Origin: Paguma larvata | Taxonomy: Eukaryota; Chordata; Mammalia; Carnivora; Viverridae | Length of the DNA stretch: 64,000 nucleotides | Assembly: GCA_030068075.1 (NCBI GenBank) | Contig: CM057831.1 | Coordinates: 8,817,464-8,881,463, forward strand | Direction of reading: 5' to 3' | Part shown: positions 1 through 10,436 of the stretch, piece by piece | Numbering within the stretch: position 1 is the stretch's first letter | How the letters are laid out: each line of letters begins with the position of its first letter | Made by a program: the position numbers and the translations under genes | Notes under the pieces: generated by a model | Told to the model about the DNA's origin: nothing | The model's input: only the letters and a program-made list of their open reading frames with translations | Database searches by the model: none

Positions 1-1335
1 AAGGCAGCAGCCAGGGAAAGGGGTCCCAGTTTCAGAAGGGAGTGTCGCAAGAGCAGGGATTTAGAAAACAAGGCACCAGCAGTGTCTTTTTGCTGATAGC
101 CATGGTAACGGCCATCTCTGGAGTCACAGCGGGCTCGGGACCTGCTCCCGAGGCTCCAGAAACGTATGTGGCCTATGCCATTGGCCATCCTCTTCGCTGG
201 CGCTGCCGTTGCTCTTTGAGCCTCTCCAGGGTGCACACCCACAGGGACACAAGACACACCGCGACACGCTCCTAGGCTCACGCAAACAGAAACACGAGTG
301 TCTCTGCGTGTGTCTTTGCTCGCTCCTGAATCTGCTTCAAAACACGTACTACCATCGCCAGAGGTAGGTTGGGCACCTGAACCCGGGTGTCCTGATGCCC
401 GTCCGGGCCCCGAGAACGTTCTGTGCGTTACCCGAGCTCACGGTTTGACCTGCCGTCTCTTCTGCGTGTTTCCCGTTCTGGTTCTGCGCACCGGGCAAGT
501 GTATGGTTATCCAGACTCCGTGGGTGTCTTGTACACAGAACGGGCATGTCTCCTCATGTGACACGCCCGAGTGTGCACGGAACTGTGCTTATGTCTGCCC
601 CCTCAGATGTACGCTCTTGGCCCAAAGCGAATGCGTGCTCACCCACCTCCTCTCGTGCCACTCCTTGGCTTCTCGGGGCTGAGGGTGGGCTCGTATGGGG
701 CATGAGACTCCAGGGCAGGCTGGCGAAGAGGCTCTCCAGAGGCCCCCTCCACACCTGGCGTCTCTCCTGCCCCCATTCTCTGCCCCCCTCTTGCCCAGCA
801 GAGCATGGAATCCGTGCCTTCCATGCGCCCTGCACAAGGAGGGGGGAAGGCGCTCAGTCACAGACCCCTGGGTCCCTCAGCAGGCGGAATCGGGCAGCAA
901 TGTAGTACCAGAGCCAGTGTGTTTTTTAAAAATTGCACAAATCTCCCAAGGAGGCAGAAAAATCAAAGCCTCGTCATTTAAAATCCCCACACAACAGAAG
1001 GAGAAATAAACACAGAGCTCTCAGAAAAGGCCGAGCCTCCCCCACCCCTCCCTCCCTCCCCAGAAGAAAAGACAAACAGAAAACAAATCAAAAAACAAAT
1101 CTGGACTGAAAGGAGCAATTGTGGACAGAATCGCTGCAGGCTTGCTTCTCGGCCCGGGGAACGTGCTCCCTGACCACAGGGCAGGAACGAGAAGGGACCG
1201 GGTGACCCCGCTGCTCAGAGGGGTGGCCCAGGCCACCCCGACCCAAGTGATGAGGTCTTTGTTCCAGGGCGATGGGGTGGGAAGCTCACGGGCTTGGGAG
1301 GGCAACACACCTGGAGCTGAGGCCAGGGTCTCTCA
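1..1335. other. Unique sequence, no gene recognised
   Basis: Moderately GC-rich DNA with no repeat I recognise. Several overlapping open frames of 60-160 codons occur on both strands in the same stretch. None has a recognisable domain, and they exclude one another, as chance frames in GC-rich DNA do. A short A-rich patch lies near 1065-1105. Confidence 0.4.
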
Positions 1336-1339
1336 TCCA

Positions 1340-1480
1340 GGGGGCGTGTGTCCTCGTATAGGACACTTGGCGTCTGAGCCTCAGTGTTCCCATCTGTAAA
1401 ACAGGGGTAATGGCAGGTCCCTATGTCCAAGCCTGATTGTGAGGGCCAACCATAAAATTGTTTCATAAATGTAATATGTT
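1340..1480 (+). repeat. MIR SINE fragment (3' half)
   Basis: The phrase around 1378-1412 (cctcagtgttcccatctgta followed by aaacaggggtaatggcag) is the diverged MIR core and post-core, the part that reads 'cctcagtttcctcatctgtaaaatggg' in family members. The tRNA-like head is not recognisable. This is an ancient mammal-wide SINE relic. Confidence 0.6.
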
Positions 1481-1874
1481 TCTAGCAGGTGACCAAAGAA
1501 AGATGTAAGGATTCTAGAACATGGGAGGTTTCCAAATCCTGCCTTCAGTGACAACAATTGCTGAGAGCACCTCCAGAATGTGATCTGGGCCCCCAGTCTC
1601 GGGAGAGGAGAGATATCTAAGGTAAGCATCGTTGGTTCCTTTGTCCACACAATTGATGGCCTTGCCCTAAAACCCCCGTTCCTTCCTCCTGCTCCTAAGA
1701 TCTCCCCTCTCCTAGTCGCCCCTCAGAAATGACTAGGTTTTTACCGGTCACCACGCCGGGCCCTGTCCATGTGGAGTCAGTCTAAGATTGGGCTTCTGCT
1801 CTGACGGGCTCTGGTTCGATTGGGGGGACCAGCCTCTCAGCTGGGAAATATTAAAACATCCCTACATTAGTCAG

Positions 1875-2055
1875 CGTGGGCCGCTGGAACCATGTGCCGC
1901 GGGCAAGGTGACTTAGACGACAGAAGTTTATTTTCTCACTGTCCCAGAGACTAGAAGTCACTTACCTTCTTATCTCCCAGAACGGTCCCACGGGATTTTG
2001 TGGGGAGACACGATTCAACCCTTACCACGCCCTGTCCCCCATGCCGTCATGGAAG
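1875..2055 (-). repeat. MLT1-type MaLR LTR remnant
   Basis: Read on the plus strand, the segment runs from a 'tagtcagcgtgggccgctgg' end through 'acagaagtttattttctcac' and 'agactagaagtcac', then jumps to 'ggagacacgattcaaccctt'. This is the reverse complement of the MLT1 LTR 3' end (its 'gagaaaataaatttctgttg' region) joined to the LTR start, so the middle of the LTR is deleted. It is a relic of an ERVL-MaLR retrotransposon. Confidence 0.6.
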
Positions 2056-2498
2056 GTGGCTACCAGAGAAAGCAGGCGAGGCCAGGAGAGGGCCGCCAGC
2101 GGCAGGTGCTTTGGTTTGGAAAAGCGCAGAGCACACAACGCCACACCGGGGCAAGGAGAAGAGCGTTCGGATTAAGCATGCCCTGCTTGCAAAGATGACC
2201 AAAGACGGGTGGCCAGTACCTGGAATCTTTTCTGTTCCAAGCAGACTAGAACCCCGTGAGCAGAGGGTGGTAAAGGGGAACCACTGGCTGACACAGGGAA
2301 GGGTGTTCGAAACCACATAGAAGCATGCCCCTTCCCTTGGAGAAAGTAACTGTACAACCACACACAGCACAGAACGGGGGGGGGCAGGATGGAGCACGCG
2401 AGGCTGTCTGTGAGCAGCCTGCCTTGTCTGTCAGGAGAACCCTACAGTCTTCTCACTGCCCGGCTTACTACCACCCCCTTTATAAACTGCCCTCTGCC
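2056..2498. other. Unique sequence, no gene recognised
   Basis: No repeat or gene recognised. Two overlapping open frames (plus and minus, about 100-116 codons) cover this stretch without domain signals. Confidence 0.35.
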
Positions 2499-2499
2499 T

Positions 2500-2572
2500 A
2501 CACACACACACACACACGCACACATACGCACGCACACACACACATACACACACGCACACGCACGTGCGCACC
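2500..2572. repeat. (CA)n microsatellite, interrupted
   Basis: About 70 bases of CA dinucleotides, interrupted by CG and TA steps (for example acgcacacatacgcacgc). It ends in a CpG-bearing 'cgcacgtgcgca' patch. The interruptions suggest an old, slowly mutating array. Confidence 0.9.
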
Positions 2573-2639
2573 TGCAGCCACCATTGCTTTTTATCCTACG
2601 CATTCATAGCGGGTGGTGACAACCTCTGTGACAGCATGC

Positions 2640-2765
2640 TCATGGTTACATATTGGGTCATCCCCTGCTTTTTAGGATGTAAGCTCCTTGAGGCCAGGAT
2701 CTTACCCATCTGGTTCATAAATGTCACTCCAGCCTATGAAAACAGGAGCCTGGCACCAGGGTGAA
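2640..2765 (+). repeat. L2 LINE 3'-end fragment
   Basis: 'ggatgtaagctccttgaggccaggatcttacc' (2678-2708), followed by a 'gagcctggcacc' phrase, matches the sense-strand 3' end of L2 (the 'taagctccatgagggcaggga ... gcctggcac' block). An ancient LINE relic. Confidence 0.6.
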
Positions 2766-2944
2766 CAACCACCCTGACCTGCCTGGGACGGAACGATTTC
2801 CAGAACAGTGGGCTTCCAGTTGTAAGACCAGGACAGCACCAGGCAAACGGGAATGGTGGGTCTGGTCACCTGGTCTAGTGCCCGCTAAGCAGTTGGGAAG
2901 TAACTGACATGCAGATGCTGCAACCGATCAGGAAGAGATCCAGG

Positions 2945-3118
2945 GGCACCTCGGTGGCTCAGCTCAGGTCCTCATCTCACGGTTTGTAGGTTCTAACCCT
3001 GTGCTGGGCTCCTTGCTGTCAGCCTGCTTAGGATTCCCTCTCTCCTCTCTCTCCGCCCCCCCCCCCCCGGCTCATGCTCACTCTCTCAAAATAAATAAGT
3101 AAACATTAAAAAATAAGA
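2945..3118 (+). mobile_element. Felid tRNA-Lys SINE (SINEC_Fc type), copy 1
   Basis: The tRNA-like head 'ggggcacctcggtggctcag' is followed by a shortened body, a pyrimidine-rich part with a run of about 14 Cs (3055-3068) and an 'aaataaataagtaaacatt' tail. A perfect 13-bp target-site duplication, gaagagatccagg, lies at 2932-2944 and 3119-3131. The head is missing about 15 bases ('gttggttaagcgtccgactt'). SINEs of this type are transcribed by RNA polymerase III and mobilised by L1 proteins. Confidence 0.9.
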
Positions 3119-3206
3119 GAAGAGATCCAGGAAAGAATTACATCCCTGATCAAAAGGATGTAATATTTCCTTAGGATAAATGTCTACAACTGAGGTTACA
3201 GATCAA

Positions 3207-3219
3207 GGGACAGAATAAC
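3207..3219. repeat. Target-site duplication of L1 element A, 3' side
   Basis: gggacagaataac. The identical 13 bases occur at 10437-10449, beyond the 5' end of the element. Confidence 0.9.
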
Positions 3220-3254
3220 TTTTTTTATATTAATTTTTTAAAAAATTTACACCC

Positions 3255-3453
3255 GGGGCACCTGAGTGGCTCAGTTGGTTAAGCGTCCGACTTCAGCTCA
3301 GGTTATGATCTCACAGTTTGTGGGTTCGAGCCCTACGTCGGGTTCTGTGCTGACAGCTCAGAGCCTGAAGCCTGCTTCGGATTCTGTGTCTCCCTCTCTC
3401 TCTGCCCCTCCTCTGCTTGTGCTCTGTCTCTATCTCTCTCTCATAAATAAACA
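3255..3453 (+). mobile_element. Felid tRNA-Lys SINE, copy 2, nested in L1 3' end
   Basis: A nearly consensus copy. The box A-like 'tggctcagttggttaagcgt' starts at 3269 and the box B-like 'gggttcgagccc' lies near 3323-3334. A CT-rich tract and 'ataaataaacat' tail follow. It sits between near-identical copies of tttaaaaaatttacaccc (3237-3254) and tttaaaaaaatttgcaccc (3454-3472). These copies are a duplicated piece of the 3' end of the minus-strand L1, so the SINE inserted into the L1 after the L1 arrived. Confidence 0.95.
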
Positions 3454-3659
3454 TTTAAAAAAATTTGCACCCAAGTTAGTTTGTATACAGTGCAACCATG
3501 ATTTCAAGAGTAGATTCCTTAATGCTTCTTACCCACTCATCCCCCCTCCCACAAGCCCTTCCGTAACCCTCCGTTCGTTTCCGTATTTAAGAGTCTCTTA
3601 TGCTTTTGTCCCCCTCCCTGTTTTTATATTATTTTTGTTTCCTTTCCCTTATGTTCATC

Positions 3660-6600
3660 CACCTTGTATCTTAAAGTCCTCATATGAGTGAAGTCATATG
3701 ATATTTGTCTTTCTCTGATTAATTTCGCTTAGCATCATACCCTCTAGTTCCATCCACGTAGTTGCAAATGGCAAGATTTCATTCTTTTTGATCGCAGAGT
3801 AATACTACATTGTGTATATATACCACGTCTTCTTTATTCATTCGTCCATCGATGGACATTTGGGCTCTTTCCATACTTTGGCTATTGTTGATAGTGCTGC
3901 CATATAAACACTGGGGTGCATGTGTCCCTTCGAAACAGCATACCTATATCCCTCGGATGAATACCTAATAGTGCAATTGCTGGGTCGTAGGGTAGCTCTA
4001 TTTTTAATTTTTTGAGGAACCTCCATACTATTTTCCAAAGTGGCTGCACCCGTTTGCATTCCCACCAGCAGTGCAAAGGAGATCCTCTTTCTCTACATCC
4101 TTGCCAACATCTGTTGTTGCCTGAGGTGTTAATGTTAGCCATTCTGACAGGTGTGAGGTGGTATCTCGTTGTGGTTTTGATTTGTATTTCCCTGATCATG
4201 AGTGACGTTGAGCATCTTTTCATGTGTCTGTTAGCCATCTGGATGTCTTCTTTGGAAAAGTGTCTATTCATGTCTTTTGCCTATTTCTTCATTGAATTAT
4301 TTGTTTTGTGGGTGTTTAGTTTGATAAGTTCTTTATATATAGATGTTGGATACTAACCCTTTATCTGATATGTCATTTGCAAATATCATCTCCCATTCTG
4401 TAGGTTGCCTTTCAGTTTTGCTGATTGTTTCCTTCGCTGTGCAGAAGGTTTTTATTTTGATGAGGTCCCAGTAGTTCATTTTTACTTTTGTATCCCTTGC
4501 CTCTGGAGATGTGTCAAGTAAGAAGTTGCTGCGTCCAAGGTCAAAGAGGTTCTTGCCTGCTTTTTCCTCAAAGATTTTGATGGCTTCCTGTCTTACATTT
4601 AGGTCTTTCATCCATTTTGAATTTATGTTTGTGTATGATGTAAGCAAGTGGTCCAGGTTCATTGTTCCGCATGTCGCTGTCCAGTTTTCCCAGCACCACT
4701 TGCTGAAGAGACTGTCTTTATTCCATTGGACATTCTTTCCTGTTTTGTCAAAGACGAATTGACCATATTTCTGGATTCTCTATTCTGTTCCATTGATCTG
4801 AGTGTCTGTTTTTGTGCCAATGCCATACTGTTTTGATGATTACAGCTTTGTAATACAGCTTGAAGTCTGGGATTGTGACGCCTCCTGCTTTGGCTTTCTT
4901 TTTTGGGATTGCTTTGGCTATTCAGGTCTTTTCTGATTCCATACAAACTTTAAGACTGTTTGTTCTAGCTCTGTGAAGAATGCTCCTGTTATTTTGATAG
5001 GTATTGCATTGAATATATAGATTGCTTTGGGTAGTATTGACATTTTGACAATATTTGTTCTTCCTATCCAGGAGCATGTAATATTTTTCCTTTTTGCGTG
5101 TGTGTCTTCTTCAATTTCTTTCATGAGCTTCCTACAGCTTTCAGTGTATAGATTTTTCACCTCTTTGGTTAGATTTATTCCTAGGTATTTTATGATTTTG
5201 GTGCAATTTTAAATGGGATCAATCCCTGATTCTCTTTCTGTTGCTTCATTATTGGTGTATAGGAATGCAACCGATTTCTGGGCATTGATTTTATATCCTG
5301 TGACTTTGCTGAATTCCTGGATCAGTTCTAGCAGTTTTTTGGTGGAATCTTTTAGGTTTTCCATATAGAATATCAAGTCATATGCGAAGAGTGAAAGTTT
5401 GACCTCCTCCTGGCCGATTTGGATGCCTTTTATTTCTTTGTGTTGTCTGATTGCTGAGGCTAAGACTTCCAATACTATGTTGAATAACAGTGGCGAGAGT
5501 GGACATCCCTGTCTTGTTCTGACCTTAGGGGGAAAGCTCTCGGTTTTTCCCCATTGAGGATGATATTAGCGTTGGGTCTTTCATATATGGCTTTTATGAT
5601 CTCGAGGTATGGTCCTTCTATCCCTACTTTCTTAAGAGTTTTTATCAAGAAAGCATGCTGTATTTTGTCAAATGCTTTCTCTGCATCTAGCGAGAGGATC
5701 ATGTGGTTCTTGTCATTTCTTTTATTGATGTGATGTATCATATTGATTGTTTTCTGGATATTGAACCAGCCCTGCATCCCAGGTATAAATCCCACTTGGT
5801 CCTGGTAAATAATTTTTTTGATGTATTGTTGGATCCAGTTGGCTAATATGTTGTTGAGAATTTTTGCATCTATGTTCATTAGGCAGATTGGTCTATAGTT
5901 CTCTTTTTCAGTGGGGTATTTGTCTGGTTTTGGACAAACTCTTTTAGAAAGAGTTTGGAAGTTTTCCTTCCATTTCTATTTTTTGGAAAAACTTCAAGAG
6001 AATAGGTGTTAACTCTTCCTTAAATGTTTGGTAGAATTCCTCTGGGAAGCCATCTGGCCCTGGACTCTTGTTTTTTGGGAGATGTTTGATGAATAATTCG
6101 ATTTCTTTACTGGTTATGGGTCTGTTCAAATTTTCTACTTCTTCCTGTTTCAGTTTTGGTAGTTTATATGTTTCTAGGAATTTATCCATTTCTTTGAGAT
6201 TGCCCATTTTATTGGCATATAATTGCTCATAATAGTCTCTTATTATTGTTTTTATTTCTGCTGTATCGGTTGTGATCTGTCCTCTTTCATTCTTGATTTT
6301 ATTTGTTTGGGTCCTTTTCTTTTTCTTTTTGATCCAACTGGCCTGTGGTTTATCAATTTTATTAATTATTTCAAAGAACTAGCTTCTGGTTTCATTGATC
6401 TGTTCTACTGTTTTTTTGGTTTCAATGCCATTGATTTCTGCTCTAATCTTTATTATATCCTGTCTTCTGCTGTTTTTATATTTTATTTGCTGTTCTTTTT
6501 CTGACTCTTTGAGGTGTAAAGTTAGGTTGTGTATCTGAGACCTTTCTTACTTCTTTAGGAAGGCCTGGATTGCTATACAGTTCCCTCTTATGACTGCCTT

Positions 6601-7472
6601 TGCTGTGTCCCAGAGTTTTTGGGCTGTGGTGTTATCATTTTCATTGGCTTCCATGTACTTTTTAATTTCCTCCTTAACTTCTTGGTTAGCCCATTCATTC
6701 TTTAGTAGGTTGTTCTTTAGTCTCCAAGTATTTGTTATCTTTCCAAATTTTTTCTTGTGGTTGATTTTGAGTTTCATAGCGTTGTGACCTGAAAATATGC
6801 ATGGTATGATCTCGATCTTTTTGTACTTGTTGAGGGATGATTTGGGTCCCCGTATGTGGTCTATTTTGGAGAAAGTTCCATGTACCCTGGAGAAGAATGT
6901 ATATTCTGCTACTTTAGGATAAAATGTTCTGAATATATCTGTTAAGTCCATCTGGTCCAGTGTGTCCTTCAAAGGCATTGTTTCCTTGTTGATTTTCTGT
7001 TTAGATGATCTGTCCATTGCTGTTAGTGGGGTGTTGAAGTCCCTTACTATTATGGTATTATTATCAATGTGTTTCTTTATGTTTGTGATTAACTGATTTA
7101 TATATTTGGGTGCTCTCACATTTGGAGCGTGAATGTTTACAATTGTTATGTCTTCTTGGTGGATAGACCCCTTAATTATGATATAATGCCCTTCTTCATC
7201 TTTTGTTACAGTTTTTATTTTAAAGTCTAGATTGTCTGATATAAGTATGGCTACTCCGGCTTTTTTTTTTGGCGACCATTAGCATGATAGATGGTTCTCC
7301 ATCCCCTTACTTTCAATCTGAAGGTGTCTTTAGGTCTAAAGTGGGCTTCTAGTAAACAGCATATAGATGGATCTTGTTTTCTTATCCATCCTGTTACCCT
7401 ATGTCTTTTGATTGGAGCATTTAGTCCATTGACATTTAGAGTAAGTACTGAAAGGTATGAGTTTATTGCCAT
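3660..7472 (-). pseudogene. L1 element A ORF2 (endonuclease/reverse transcriptase), broken
   Basis: ORF2 of L1 encodes an APE-type endonuclease, a reverse transcriptase and a C-terminal cysteine-rich part that perform target-primed reverse transcription in the nucleus. The start chosen is the Met before AINSYLSVLTLNVNGLNAP at 7472. Endonuclease fragments carry LNVNGLNAP, a CCLLEAHF block, RDFNTPL (usually GDFNTPL) and IDHI. The usual SDH block reads SGH, an altered active-site neighbour. RT fragments include [14 protein letters not shown]. Breaks seen include loss of frame at a T10 run (7261-7270), loss of frame about 5519-5521 inside the [10 protein letters not shown] motif, where the second L1 here has one more base, and many stops. 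The RT box reads FAYD instead of F(A/T)DD (codon 5380-5382). It is non-functional in cis. Confidence 0.93.
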
Positions 7473-7599
7473 TATGTTTCTTGTAGAGTTGGAGTTCTGA
7501 TGGTGTTTTCTGGTCCTTAGTAGTCTTAGTTGCTTTTGGTCTCTCTCTCTCTTTTTTTTTCTTTCTTTCCCCATCGTTTCTCCCATTAGAGAGTCCCCC

Positions 7600-8467
7600 T
7601 TAAAATTTCTTGCAGGGCTGGTTTAGTGGTCATGAACTCCTTTAATTTCTGTTTGACTGGGAACCTTTTTATCTGTCCTTCTATTTTGAACGACAGCCTT
7701 GCTGGATACAGAATTCTTGGCTGTACAATTTTCCAGTTCAACACATTGAATATGTCCTGTCACTCCTTTCTGGCCTGCCAAGTTTGTGTGGATAGGTCTG
7801 CTGCAAACCTAATCTCTCTTCCTTTGTAGGTTAGGTACTTTTTTTCCCTTGCTGCTTTCATGATTCTTTCTTTGCCTGAGTATTTTGTGAATTTGACTAT
7901 GATATGCCTTGTTGATGGTCGGTTTTTGTTGAATCTTGTGGGAGTCCTCTGTGCTTCCTGTATTTTGATGTCTGTGTCTTTCTCCAAGTTAGGAAAGTTT
8001 TCCACTAGGATTTGCCCACGTAATCCTTCTACCCCTTTTTCTCTCTCTTCATCTTCTGGGCCCCCTATGATTCTGATGTTGTTCCTTTTCAATGAGTAAC
8101 TGATTTCTCTCATTCTTAAATCATGCTCTTTTGCTTTACTCTCACTCTTTTTTTCTGCTTCATTATTCTCCACAATTTGTCCTCTATATTTGTCATTCTC
8201 TGCTCTGCCTCATCCATCCTTGCCACCATGGCATCCATTCGAGTTTGCAGCTCAGTTATAGCATTTTTTTATTTCACCCTGACTAGTTTTTACTTCTTTT
8301 ATCTCCGTAAAGAGGATTTCTAATCTATTTTTGACCTCAGCTGGTATTCCTAACATCGTGATTCTATATTATGGTTCAGACCTCTTGCTTGTATCTGTGT
8401 TGGCTAAGTCCCTGGCCGTCGTTTCCTCCTGCTCTTTTTTTGGGGGTGAATTCCTTCGTTTTGTCAT
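7600..8467 (-). pseudogene. L1 element A ORF1 (RNA-binding chaperone), broken
   Basis: L1 ORF1 protein is a trimeric coiled-coil RNA chaperone that coats L1 RNA. The start at 8467 gives MTKRRNSPPKKEQEE, a typical ORF1 N-terminus, and runs only about 32 codons to a stop near 8369. Homology resumes at 8173 and continues to 7760. That stretch holds the charged coiled-coil end, then the RRM-like core (NNIRIIGGPEDEEREKG, ARHIIVKF-like RHIIVKF, KERIMKAAREK). The C-terminal domain lies in a shifted frame down to about 7600. The breaks make it a pseudogene. The gap to ORF2 is about 130 bases, as usual for mammalian L1. Confidence 0.9.
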
Positions 8468-8808
8468 TTTGAAAGAAGAAAAGGAATTAATAATGTAAAA
8501 AAAAAGAAAAAAAATTAAAATGAAAAAAATGAAAACAACACACACACACACACACACACTCAAATAAATAATGCTAGATCCTAGGTGCGTTTTGGTCTGG
8601 TTATTGAAAGGGAGCTTGATTGATTAGAGAAAAAAAAGGAAGAAAGAAAAAAATTAAAATTAAAAAATTAAAAACAACGCACCCACAAAATCAAGTAAGT
8701 GATGCTAGATCTCAGGTGTGTTTTGGTCTGGTTATTGAAAGGAGCTTGATTGATTGGAGAAAAAAGGGGGGAAAAAAGAAAAAAATTAAAATTAAAAAAT
8801 TAAAAACA

Positions 8809-8839
<31 letters not shown>

Positions 8840-10436
8840 AAATCAAATCAGTGATGTTAGATCCTAGGTGTGTTTTGGCCTGGTTGTTGAAAGGACCTTG
8901 ATTGTTTAGAGGAAAGAAAAAAAAAGCGTTTGAAAATCCGAGACATTGAATTCAATGAAATAGATTAATGGAGAGGAACTTGACTGATCAGAGAATAAAG
9001 GGAAAAAATTACAATTAACAAATTAAAAACAACACACACACACAAAATCAAATAAATGATAGAAGTATAATGGAATTTGAAAAATGTACAAAAAAGTGAA
9101 CAATTTAGTAGAAAAAATATTAAAGGAAATATTGAAAGTACAGTATTTGAAGTATTTACAAAAAATGTGGAAAATTTAGTAGAAAAAAATAAAGGAAAAT
9201 ATTTTTAAGAAAAATTGAAAATAAAAATAATGATTTTCCCTTTCTGTATTCAAGAAAAAAATAAAGAAAGAAAAAAGAAAAGAAAAAAAGGGGAAAAAAG
9301 GAAAAAGAAAATTGAATAGCTAGACCAGCGAACAGTCTGAAATAGGATTGATATTACATCTTTTTCGCCTAGAGGTCAAACTATGAAGCACTTTATAGTC
9401 CGTGAACTAAGCAGGAGAGATCTGTGGTGTTCCTGAAGAGCCAGGTTGGCCCAGTTGGGCGGGGCTTAGTGTAACGGCTCCATTCTCCACTAGATGGCAC
9501 TTCTCCGCTTGCTGCGCCTATAAGTGTGTGAGCGCATGCGTGGGCGGGGTTAAAATGGCGTCACCCAGTCACCCGGCTGTGCACCAGCATTCTGCGTCCT
9601 CCCTGACCAGGAATCGTGCACTAGTCTTTCGTCTCCGTTTTCCGTCACTCCCCGCTTTTACTCTATCCGTGACCTCACCGTCGGGTGGCCCGGAGGCACC
9701 TCCCTCCTGAGTTTTATATGAGACGCGGCTGTGTTTCCCGACCTCTCACGTCTGAGGACTGTGGCTTTGACCCGCTCAGATACCCTGGGTGAGGGTCCCA
9801 CCGGGCAATGGCCGGGTGCCAGCAGCACCCAGAAATGCTCGCGGGACCTTGCTGTGGTCGATGTCCAGAGACTTGCGGCGGGGTGCAAGCCGAAAAGTTT
9901 CACGCTCTCGTGTAGCTGCAGCGTCTCCAGGATTGTGGAGCATCCCGCGCGGCCGAGGACCTCCCGGACCCGCTCTTCTCCCGGGAATTCGCCCTTCCCC
10001 CCGGAGCGCCGGTAGGTGTTTGAGCTGTGGAGGTTCGGACCCTGCGCTCCCCCTGTTGATAGAGTCTTCATGGAATTGAAACCCTCTCTTTTCTCCTTTC
10101 TACCGTTTGAGTTCAGTCCCCGCAGCTGTTTCCACTTTTCCACTTTCTCTCCAGCTGATTTTGCGGAGGGTGCTTTTCCCGAACTCTCTCCCCATCTCTG
10201 TCCTTTCTCTGCAAGTGAAGACAGCTCCCTGCCCTCCGCGGCTCCTCTCTCCCGCAGGGCGCCTCTCCCCGCCACGCACCTGCTGAGTTCCGTGGTTCAG
10301 GTTGTGCGGATTGCTGTGTTAATCCTCAAATCGGTTTTCTAGGCGTAGGCTGGTTTCGTGTTAATCTGGCTGCATTTCATGTACGTGAGACAGAAAACAG
10401 TTTCCATGCTGTTCCGCCATCTTGGCTCCTCCCCTT
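8468..10436 (-). promoter_or_regulatory. L1 element A 5' UTR / internal promoter
   Basis: About 2 kb upstream of ORF1. The outer part (about 9430-10436) is GC-rich with CpGs, as expected for an internal RNA polymerase II promoter. It begins GGGGAGGAGCCAAGATGGCGG, so a YY1-type site (CCAAGATGGCGG, plus-strand 10414-10425) falls at +12 to +23. In human L1 a YY1 site at about +13 sets accurate initiation. The inner part (8500-9320) is A-rich and made of tandem units with CA tracts. The 60-205-codon frames crossing this region on either strand are not genes. Confidence 0.8.
8500..9062 (-). repeat. Tandem repeat units inside L1 5' UTR
   Basis: Three to four imperfect units of about 125-150 bases repeat the same order. 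Each has an A-rich stretch with aaaattaaaat, then 'aaaacaacacacaca', then 'aaatcaaataa', 'gatgctagatcctaggtg', 'gttttggtctggttattgaa' and 'gcttgattgattagaga'. The gctagatc-type marks fall near 8573, 8703 and 8855, and a partial unit lies near 9006-9062. The CA tracts differ in length (8538-8558, 8806-8836, 9031-9042). The plus-strand 93-codon frame here simply repeats the peptide encoded by two units. Confidence 0.85.

Larger units (their letters stand above)
3220..10436 (-). mobile_element. Full-length LINE-1 element A (carnivore L1)
   Basis: A complete L1 on the minus strand. It has a 5' UTR of about 2 kb starting GGGGAGGAGCCAAGATGGCG at about 10434, then ORF1 (8467 to about 7600), ORF2 (about 7472 to 3660), a 3' UTR and a degenerate A-rich tail (T-rich on the plus strand, 3220-3240). 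The target-site duplication GGGACAGAATAAC is perfect, at 3207-3219 and 10437-10449, so the 5' end is intact and not truncated. The total is about 7.2 kb including the nested 200-bp SINE. Both ORFs are broken by stops and frameshifts, so the copy cannot move by itself. The clean duplication points to carnivore-lineage insertion rather than a deep eutherian one. Confidence 0.95.

Noticed and set aside
2500..2610. His/Thr-rich plus frames over the CA repeat
   Set aside because: Translation of a (CA)n microsatellite.
3255..3334. tRNA gene
   Set aside because: The box A and box B-like sequences belong to the tRNA-derived head of a felid SINE. The anticodon stem and the 3' half of a tRNA are not preserved. 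The same applies to the other SINE copies.
8620..8901. 93-codon plus frame with an internally repeated peptide (KKIKIKKLKTTH)
   Set aside because: The repetition reflects two tandem units of the L1 5' UTR read on the wrong strand.
8500..9062. CRISPR-like spacing of repeats
   Set aside because: The units are imperfect tandem copies within an L1 5' UTR, not short conserved repeats with unique spacers.
9658..10275. 205-codon minus-strand open frame
   Set aside because: Lies wholly in the CpG-rich 5' UTR of L1 element A, upstream of ORF1. It matches no L1 protein. An ORF0-like peptide would be on the opposite strand and needs evidence.
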